Shown here: piece by piece, positions 52,320-64,000 of the stretch
Layout of the letters: each line of letters begins with the position of its first letter
Position numbering within the stretch: the stretch's first letter is position 1
DNA from: Neocallimastix lanati (nom. inval.)
Taxonomy: Eukaryota; Neocallimastigomycota; Neocallimastigomycetes; Neocallimastigales; Neocallimastigaceae
Assembly (NCBI GenBank): GCA_016946835.1
Contig: JACVTC010000036.1
Coordinates: 62,001-126,000 of the forward strand
DNA: 64,000 bases
Reading direction: 5' to 3'
Notes under the pieces: model-generated
Told to the model about the DNA's origin: nothing
Seen by the model: only the letters and a program-made list of their open reading frames with translations
The model's database searches: none
Made by a program: the position numbers and the translations under genes

Positions 52320-53662
52320 TTAATATACAGAATTAATAATGCTAAGAACTTCCTTTATCATTTCTGGGTCAGCATCCTTAATTCTATCAAGAACTCCCAT
52401 ATGATCACCTGGGTAGATCTTATGATCAATTTTAACTTGCTTAACAGTACGGTTAATTTGTTCAATCATTGGATCAGCTGAACCTAATACAACAGTAGTA
52501 TCATTTTCACATTCAATGAAGGTGAATTTTTCAGAACCAAGGAATTTAATAGACTTATCTTTATATTCTTTTAAGATTTTAACTTGGTCATAACCAGTCT
52601 TACCAGCAAAGCAATGTTCTTGAGCTCCAGCATAATTAGCAAGGAAAGCAAGTTCTGGAGCAAGTTTACTAATTTCTCTCATTTGTTCAGCAGATGCTAA
52701 ATATTCTTCATAAGTATTATTAAACTCATGTGGACCGTTGATTGAAATTAAATGCTTAACGTGATATGGCTTTAATTGGATTCCATTAACCTTCATTTTA
52801 AGAGTAGCTTTAACAGTGGTTAAAGTGATAAGATGAGCTCCAGCAGAGTGACCCATAAGAGTTATTTGTTTTTCATCACCACCGTACTTGTAAATGTTCT
52901 TAATAGTCCATTGAAGAGCATTGTAGACATCTTCAACCATATCATCAATATTTTCAGTTTCTGGATAAAGTCTGTAATTTATAGCAACAACAACGAAATT
53001 ATTATTTTGTAAAAATTCGCCAATGTAAATTTCGTCTTCCTTGCTACCTAAAAATATTTAACCATAATATCATAATAATATTATTAAATAATGTTTTTTT
53101 TTTTTATTTTTATTTTTTATTAAAAATAAAGTAAAATAAAACAAAATAAAAAAAATATTTAATATCGTTTATAATAATTTGTATTTATTATTAATTTTAT
53201 ATATAAAAGTTTTTTTAAATTTGTTTTTATCAAAAAAAAAAAAAAATTCATATTACCTTCAGCCCAACCACCACCGTGGACATGGAATATAACTGGTCTC
53301 TTTTCATCAACTAAAGCTTCATCATAATATACATCTAAATCACGTTGTTTGTTGTAATTGAAGGCTCTATATTCATATTTATTTAAAAATGAATAATTAA
53401 GAGTTAAACATTTTGTATATTAACTATTATTATTATTATCAACAATTATCATTTATTATTATTATCAAAATTATTAAAAGTCCATTAATAATTTATTTAA
53501 TATTCACTTTCTAACTAATTGAGATTCAACTTGAGAATCTTCTTGAACGTCGTTGTTTGAATCTAATTGAACTTCTACTTCAGAGTCACTGTTTTCAACA
53601 GCTTTACCTGAAATAATAGCAATTAATAAACAAATGAAACTTAAAAATAATAAGGATTTCAT
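52320..53662 (-). CDS. Secreted alpha/beta-hydrolase (esterase/lipase family), 3 exons, 330 aa
   Basis: Minus-strand exons 53662-53508, 53366-53257 and 53047-52320 join in phase with GT...AG introns. The start MKSLLFLSFICLLIAIISGK is a clear signal peptide, followed by an acidic Gln/Ser/Glu-rich linker. The hydrolase domain shows the oxyanion-hole motif HGGGW (82-86), AINYRLYPE (110-118), the nucleophile elbow GHSAGAH (Ser156), and likely acid D280 (GSAD) and His304 (GDHMG). This is the layout of hormone-sensitive-lipase-like and BD-FAE-like carboxylesterases. Secretion would suit plant-polymer ester cleavage in a gut fungus, but no carbohydrate-binding module or dockerin is seen and the substrate is not evident. 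The ATG at 52940 is internal. Confidence 0.9.
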
Positions 53663-54131
53663 TTTCTATTTTTATATTTTATAACTTTAAATCTATATAA
53701 AATATTATTATAATTTTTTGAATATGAGAAAAGTTTGGGTTTTTATATTTTTTTTTATGCTTGTGCATGAAATTCTAATATTAATTAATATTAACAAATA
53801 TTTACTATTGATTAAATTAAAAAAAAAATAATAATAAAAATAAATTAAAATTGAATAAGATTTATGATTATTGACACTAAATTAAAAAAAAAAAAAAATT
53901 ATAAATAATAAGATTTATACATAAATATTAATTTTTTGAAATGAAAATTAAAAAAAGATTGTGTGACATAAAAACATAAAAATTAAATTAACTTAAAACA
54001 ATATTACATAAATTTTTTTTAAAAAAAAAAAAATAATAAATAACAATAATAATAATCTTAATCTAAATCATAATCATAATAATAAGGGAGAGGTTTAAAT
54101 AATAAAAAAAATAATAATAATAAATAAAAAA

Positions 54132-54163
<32 letters not shown>

Positions 54164-54350
54164 AAGAAGATATAACGGTAAATTACACAAAAAATAATTA
54201 AAAAAAAAAAAAAGATTGACAAAAATTAAAAATTATGAAATTACACAAATTTTATTTTTTAGTGTTTATTTTCATGTTATTACCTCCTTTTTTTTTTATT
54301 TTTTATTATTTTTATTATTTTTATTATTTTTTTAATAATTACTCATATTT

Positions 54351-54450
54351 CATTATATTTTATTATATTTTATTATATTTTATTATATTTTATTATATTT
54401 TATTATATTTTATTATATTTTATTATGTTTCATTATATTTTATAATATTT
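54351..54450. repeat. Decamer tandem repeat (TATTATATTT)n
   Basis: Six exact 10-bp units at 54361-54420 with variant units on both sides. It produces a spurious hydrophobic open frame. Confidence 0.85.
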
Positions 54451-55090
54451 CATTTTATTATTTAAATTTTAGATTATAAAATAAAAAATAAGAATTTAAA
54501 TTTAATATGATAAATTAATAAGAGAGAATAATTTTATAATTATTTAAGTTAATATTATAATATTCCTAATAAATTCTAATATTAACAAACTTAAATATAC
54601 TAAAAATAATTTATTACATAGAATTAGAATTATTAATTAATTTAAAAATGATTTACTTCTCAAAAATTATATTAAAAGAAAAAAAATTTTTTTTTAAATA
54701 TCTTTCTTAGTCTTTTAATTTTAAAAAAATGGGAAAAGAAATGAGAAGATGGAAAATCTTTATAAAGTTTTTACCTTGTTAAATGTCAAACTTCTATTAA
54801 AATTTTGATTACTTTGCTTTGTTTGAAGTTCATTTAGTCATTTAGACATCGATATGAACCATGAACCTCAATCTAAACAAACCTTACAAATATAAATATA
54901 TAATTTTTTTTTCCTTTTTTTGCTTTTAAACGTAATTATTTTTAATAAATACTATATATATATATAAATACATCGATCAAATAAAATAATAAATATTGTA
55001 AAATATTAAATATTGTTTTTTATAAAGATACAAAGAATAAAAATATAAACACAATATAAATTATAAAATAAAATAAATTTTAATAAATAT

Positions 55091-55275
55091 TAAATAATAA
55101 ATAATAAATAATAAATAATAAATAATAAATAATAAATAATTGAATAATTAAATAATTGAATAAATAATAAATAATAAATAATAAATAATAATAATAAATA
55201 ATAAATAATAAATAATAAATAATAAATAATTGAATAATAAATAATATATAATTGAATAATAAATAATGAATAATT
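55091..55275. repeat. (TAAATAA)n heptanucleotide satellite with TTGAATAAT interruptions
   Basis: Blocks of the same 7-bp unit as at 18.4 and 34.4 kb, separated by short TTGAATAAT-type spacers. Confidence 0.85.
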
Positions 55276-55537
55276 GAATAATAATAAATAGTAGAAATTA
55301 AAATTTTTATTGTTAATAAAGTTATCCAAATAAAATGAAGGAAAATTTTTAGTCATTAAAATAAAAAAAAATATTGAATTATATTAATTAAAAATGGAAA
55401 ATTAAAGTAATAAAAAAAAAATTTTTTTTTTCCATTTTAATTATTCAAAAATAAATTAAAACTAAAAAAAATAAATAAAATATTAATTTTAATTTTTAAT
55501 TTTAATTTTTATTTTATTTTTTTTTTTTTATAAAAAA

Positions 55538-55881
55538 TGTTTACTAGGTTAAAATTCTGTAAATTGTTTTAAATAAAGTCATTAATTACATAGGAATAAT
55601 TTAATTAAAAAAGCTATTGAAGTTACTATATACAAACAAATAACTTGAATAATATTATGAATATTGTATATAAATAAATATATATACATATATATATACA
55701 AGTATTTGATGAAATATGAAGCTCAGATTTAAAATCTTATGATATATATTTTATTTAATAATAATATTTTATTTAATAAAGAATAATCGTTTTTCTAAAT
55801 AATACTTATTACATATATTTTATATTAATTTTATTTATAATAAAATATAATGTATTTAATTTTATTCACTATATTTTAACA
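55538..55881 (-). mobile_element. Copia LTR (3' LTR of a minus-strand element), 344 bp
   Basis: Begins TGTTTAC and ends TTTTAACA on the plus strand, so it has TG...CA ends with short inverted termini. Immediately outside, at 55882-55890, TTTCCCCTA is the complement of a TAGGGGAAA polypurine tract, which fixes the orientation as minus. The LTR start on the minus strand, TGTTAAAATATAGTG, matches the LTR start at 30384. Confidence 0.6.
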
Positions 55882-55969
55882 TTTCCCCTACATTATATCT
55901 TTAATAGATTCTACTATATATATTTATATATATTATAATCTATTTATTTTATCTTAGTCTATTTTGATG

Positions 55970-57060
55970 TATTTATGCAATGATTATGCTAAAACTATGC
56001 ATATATTTGATTATTGTTTTTTATTTTATTTTTATTTTTTATTTTATTTTTTATTTTATTTTGTTTTTTGTTTTTATTTTTGATGAAAATGGTATGGTTT
56101 TTAATATAGTTTTAGCATCAAAACCCTATATGTTGTTCATCTATTAATATAAGCTCCAGAATAATGACATATTATATTTGTATGTCATTTAACAACAATC
56201 ATCGATATATACAAGCATCGCTGCAAAATGACCTTGTTTTTGAACATAAAATGCACATATTTGGCATACAAATACAATCATTCAACCATATTGTTTATAA
56301 TAATAATATTAATAATAATTGTTGTTGTTATGATTTTGAATGCCTGGAACAATATAGTTATGATTTGCATATATTTATCGATATTTTGCATTGTTTATTG
56401 ATGAAAATATAGCAGTTTTGACCATACAAGGCATTCAAAATCATCATATTGCAATATTGTTTATATAATAATATATGCAAAAATATAACAATGTTGTGCA
56501 AAACTTAGCTAGTTGAACAACATATGTTTTTGATCATTCAACTGGTCAAAAACATGCTCAGAATAATAAAACTAGCTAGGTTTGCAATCACTAAAAACAC
56601 TATCATTTATATATAATCATAGCATTTTTGTAGTTAATTAACTTCTGGAACTTATATTAATTAACTGAACAACATACCAATTTTGACCAATATTAACATC
56701 AAAACCATATCATTTATATCAATTCATAGCTGTTATGACCATTTATTAATACAGGTTCCAGATCGTTAATAAACATATAGGATTTTATGGTTTATTTATG
56801 CTAAACTATGCTATATGACATCTATTAATTAAGGCTCAAAGTTTTATATATATATCAACAATATGGGTTTTATGACAAAATATATGCAAAAACTATATGC
56901 AAATAAACCCCAAAAACACCTCTATTATTTTAATCAACAATCTTCATTGACCACATTTCGCTCACTCTCGACTGATCTCGACAGCTCTACGCAGCTTCAC
57001 TACGTTTAGTGCTCTATCTTCTCGCTCGTCTTCGTTCGCCTCATTTCGTTTAACCATGCA
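55970..57060. mobile_element. Hairpin-rich insertion inside the copia element; unclassified
   Basis: About 1.1 kb of non-coding DNA of unusually mixed composition, placed between the LTR side and the RNase H/RT part of a minus-strand copia element. It contains several inverted-repeat pairs. TATGTTGTTCAtct...AGCTCCAGAA (56129-56162) pairs with 56643-56676, and again with part of 56735-56781. TTTTGAATGCCTGG (56335-56348) pairs with 56427-56440. GCAAAACTTAGCTAGTT (56498-56514) pairs with 56569-56585, enclosing a further hairpin CATATGTTTTTGATC/GGTCAAAAACATG. The right end (56950-57055) is rich in TCG. No protein frame is supported. It may be a non-autonomous transposon. Confidence 0.5.
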
Positions 57061-57064
57061 ATTG

Positions 57065-57840
57065 TTTCATTCATAATATTCAGTGTTTTTGATTATCAAA
57101 AATTATATATCATTAAATTTTTTAATGTTAATACTGGATATTCACAATTTCTTGATGTTTGATTATCTGCGTATGAAATATCTGGTTGGGATTTTATAGC
57201 AATACATATGAGCGAATCTAATGACGATTTATATTTTCAAATATTGACAGATTATGCATTTATTCTTTCTTTATTTGCTATTTTTCTTCAAAGATATTTT
57301 TTTAATTTTAGTTTTATTCATACTCTAATTATTAATCATTTTATTTATATAAACTTCTTGATTTATTTTTATAATCATCTTTTATTTTATGAATATTTAT
57401 TCCAATAATTTTTCTGACATCAGATTCTTTTGAAAAAGTATATTTATTTTTTATATGATTTATTAATTATATATTTAATTGCATTATCTTCACAAGTAAT
57501 TAATATACCATCCACATATAGTGTTAATAAAGCTATTAATTTATCTTCTTTACTGTATTTTCCAGATAAACATTAAATTGTATTTTACATAAATTGTTTC
57601 ATTAAGATCAACATTTAAATATGCTGCTTTGATATCTAATTGTTTTAAATTCCACTTATTTATTGATGCAATTGGGATGATGATTCTTAAACTATATGAT
57701 TGTGCTGTAGGTGAATAATTTGAAATAAAATCTTCACCTTCCTTCTGCTGACAACCTTTTGCAACTAATTATGTTTTTTTAATATTATCGTTTTTGATTG
57801 CTTGTACCTATCTAGTATCTATAATATATTGAATTTTTTT
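57065..57840 (-). mobile_element. Decayed Ty1/copia reverse transcriptase and RNase H part
   Basis: Minus-strand reading gives the RVT_2 core: LVAKGCQQKEGEDFISNYSP, then LRIIIPIASINKWNLKQLDI and KAAYLNVDLNETIY at about 57580-57780. The polymerase box follows as LLTLYVDGILITCEDN (about 57480-57530), with Gly replacing the second Asp of YVDD. Next come SQPDISYADNQTSRNCEYP (about 57118-57175) and the degraded start of the next segment near 57070. Frame changes and stops make it dead. gag, protease and integrase are absent between here and the LTR remnant at 58.1 kb. Confidence 0.8.
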
Positions 57841-57849
57841 TTTTATAAA

Positions 57850-58114
57850 AAAAAAAATTATAATAATTTATATATATATATATATTTTTATAGTATACTT
57901 CCAGTGTAAAAAAAAAAAAAAAAAAAAAAAAATATTAAATAAAATAAAATAAATATATATAAATATATAAATAATATATATAAAGTGATCTAATAGAAAA
58001 AAAAAACCATAATGTTTGAATATCTGAATCATCTTTTTTTTCTATTAACATTGTTAAAAATATAGTATATAAAATAAATCAAAATGTATTTAATTTTATA
58101 TACTATATTTAACA
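57850..58114 (-). mobile_element. Probable 5' LTR remnant of the same copia element
   Basis: On the plus strand, AATGTATTTAATTTTATA with CTATATTTAACA at about 58084-58114 nearly repeats the LTR end at about 55850-55881. On the minus strand this is the LTR start TGTTAAATATAG. The interior end is not resolved because of homopolymers at about 57840-57930. Confidence 0.45.
58052..58114. repeat. Near-perfect inverted repeat, 24-bp arms
   Basis: Left arm 58052-58075 (TGTTAAAAATATAGTATATA and on) is the reverse complement of the right arm 58093-58114 apart from two extra A bases, with a 17-nt loop. Both ends carry the TGTTAAA LTR terminus, so the palindrome may have formed from two LTR ends. Confidence 0.7.
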
Positions 58115-58424
58115 GTATTTTAATATATTTAAAATCATGTAATAAAAAAAAATAAATTACAAAAAAATAAAAGTATATTATAATCTTTAATTATTCTTTT
58201 TTTTTTTTTTTTTTTTTTTTTAATGATAAAAAAGTACATTCACATATATATATAATATTTATTTTAATGTAATTATTTATATAATATTCATTATTAATAA
58301 AAAAAAATAATTATTAAGATATAACTGTTTTATTAAAAAGAACTTGACTAGTTGTAAAAAAATGTAAAATTGAAGAAAAATAATTTTATTTATTTATTTA
58401 TTTATTTATTTAAATTTTGTTTTG

Positions 58425-58458
<34 letters not shown>

Positions 58459-59307
58459 ATTTTATATGTAATTTTTAATATATTGATATATATATAATAT
58501 GTACAAGGTATATTATTAATCGTTTTTATTATTTAATTTTTTCTGATTGTTTTTGTTTTTATTCTTTTTTAATTTTAAATAATATTTTTATTATTTTCAT
58601 TTTATTATACTATAAAAGGTTTTTTTTTTTAATTTTTATATTAATGAATTTAATTTTCTAGTTGTATTATTATTTATTATTATTATTTATTATTTATCAG
58701 TATTATTTATAATTATTTATTAAAAAAAATTTTTTTTTAATTATATATATATTTGTTTAATTAATACTAATAAAGAATAATTTATTGATTTATAATTATT
58801 TTATTGCCAATGTTAGAAATTTAATTATTATTTAATGATATTTGAATTGTTATTATTTTTTTAATTAATAATTAATAATTATTTTATTTTATTTTATTTT
58901 ATTTTATTTTATTTTATTTTATTTTATTTTATTTTATTTTATTTTATTTTATTTTAAATTATTTTATTTTATTTTAAATTATTTTATTTTATTTTATTTT
59001 ATTTTACTATTTAATTTTAATTTACAAAAAAAAAAAAAAAAAAATTTTTTTTTTTTGGTTTGCTTTTTTTTTTTTTTTTTTTATTTAATAATAATAATTG
59101 TCATTATAATTATTATTATTATTTTAAAAAAAATTAATGAGATAATAGAATTTTTTTTTTTAATTAATAGTTCGTTTGTTGAATTGATTTTAATAGATAT
59201 ATTATTGATAATAAAATGAATAACTAAATAAGATTATATGAAAAAAAATTAAAATAAAATAAAATAAAATAAAATATAAAATAATATAATAAAATTAAAT
59301 TAATATT

Positions 59308-59347
<40 letters not shown>

Positions 59348-59674
59348 TTAAATTATTTATGATTAATTCATTATCATTAATTATTATCTTATATTCTCTA
59401 ATTATTCAATGTAATAATTAAATTAAATTATAACATATAAAAATAATAATAATAATAATAAAACTTATTTTTTTTTTTTTTTGTTATTGTTGTTGTTAAA
59501 CGATATTGTTTAATATTTATTAATAAAATAAATATATATTAAGGTGTTATATTTAGGTATTAAGGATGAAAAAAAAAATTATATATTGTATATATTTTAT
59601 ATATTTAATAAAATATAATTTTTTTTTTTTTTTTTATTTTTATTATTAAAAAAAGATTATTTATTACAAAAACA
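58115..59674. other. Intergenic AT-only stretch
   Basis: Homopolymers, the ATTTT pentamer array (58881-59005), and AT-rich filler. No gene seen. It may contain the missing last exon of the SET gene, but no acceptor-plus-frame with Cys-rich post-SET residues was found. Confidence 0.5.
58881..59005. repeat. (ATTTT)n pentanucleotide array
   Basis: About 24 units with two AAATT interruptions. Confidence 0.9.
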
Positions 59675-63555
<3,881 letters not shown>

Positions 63556-64000
63556 TTCATTATTTTATTTCTTCAGTTTTAAATGTCTTAGAAACCATTA
63601 AATAAGTTAAAATGTTATATATCTAATATTCTTTAAATTATGTTTCTATTATTCTTATAAATAATTTAAATTTATGTGCTTCTGAACTAATTAATTATTG
63701 GTTATAATTTTCAAAACATTGTAAAGGATGAAGGAAAGAGAAAAATTATGATAAGCAATTCGTCAATTTATAATAAATATTAATGTTATTATCAATATAA
63801 TATTTTTATGACAATTATTTTATGTTTTAAAGCTTTATGAAAAAAAAAATAACATTTCATAAAATGTAAAATTAAATTCTAAAATATTAATTTTTTATTC
63901 CTAATATTTTAAAATTATTTTTCTTCTTTTAATATATATTAAAAAAAGATAATTGAATAGTAGATTACTAAAATAGAATTTCTATTTAATTTGATTTTTA
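63556..64000. other. 5' flank of the SET gene
   Basis: AT-rich, mostly without long homopolymers. It probably contains the promoter of the minus-strand SET gene. No further gene is visible before the window ends. Confidence 0.4.

Larger units (their letters stand above)
53663..55537. other. Intergenic AT-rich stretch with repeats
   Basis: 5' flank of the hydrolase gene, then a decamer repeat and a heptamer satellite listed separately. The patch at about 54720-54890 is of mixed composition (TTTAGTCATTTAGACATC) but has no readable protein motif. Confidence 0.5.

Noticed and set aside
54235-54465. Hydrophobic 76-codon frame with a start codon and a signal-like first segment
   Set aside because: Most of it is a decamer tandem repeat; no conserved residue or flanking gene structure.
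57208-57408. Plus-strand 66-codon frame
   Set aside because: It is the antisense of degraded copia Pol, which is recognisable on the minus strand.

Overview
The window is nuclear DNA from a eukaryote with an extremely AT-rich genome, most likely an anaerobic gut fungus (Neocallimastigomycota). The evidence is spliceosomal introns with GT...AG ends, a fungal-type Ran1/Vhs1/Sks1 kinase, a fungal-type soluble pyrophosphatase, an SRP40/NOLC1 protein, Ty1/copia debris, poly-Asn and Asp/Glu-rich proteins, and intergenic DNA that is almost only A and T. Genus and species cannot be fixed from the sequence alone. Dictyostelium and Plasmodium share the base composition, but the gene set fits a fungus better.

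Layout. 1-2822: 3' part of RPB1 (RNA polymerase II largest subunit) with 23 C-terminal heptads. 4.1-5.2 kb: a probable retroposed transcript ending in poly(A), then a fragment encoding a Cys-rich single-pass membrane protein. 6.5-9.1 kb: a heavily decayed Ty1/copia element ending in a polypurine tract and an LTR start. 9.2-25.4 kb: a gene desert with several satellites. 25.4-29.2 kb: a Ran1/Vhs1-type protein kinase. 30.3 kb: a copia tail. 31.0-33.3 kb (minus): a three-exon sphingomyelinase-type phosphodiesterase. 35.5-37.4 kb: an eight-exon inorganic pyrophosphatase. 37.8-39.0 kb: an island of more complex DNA with a frameshifted metallo-beta-lactamase-fold pseudogene. 40.4-43.2 kb: a three-exon SRP40/NOLC1 nucleolar protein. 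45.0-48.9 kb: a 1281-residue orphan with a C-terminal coiled coil. 50.5-51.7 kb: two probable minus-strand retrocopies. 52.3-53.7 kb (minus): a three-exon secreted alpha/beta-hydrolase. 55.5-58.1 kb (minus): a decayed copia element interrupted by a hairpin-rich, non-AT-only insertion. 59.7-63.6 kb (minus): a SET/MYND-type methyltransferase gene with at least seven exons.

The intact genes are mostly housekeeping (transcription, pyrophosphate removal, nucleolar ribonucleoprotein assembly, signalling, chromatin or protein methylation, lipid or ester hydrolysis). They are independent transcription units with no operon-like grouping. Their introns are nearly pure A/T and often contain T-run/A-run palindromes. 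The features most worth a second look are the hairpin-rich insertion at about 55.97-57.06 kb, the decaying bacterial-like island at 37.8-39.0 kb, the poly(A)-ended retrocopies, and the dispersed heptanucleotide satellite that reads open in every frame.
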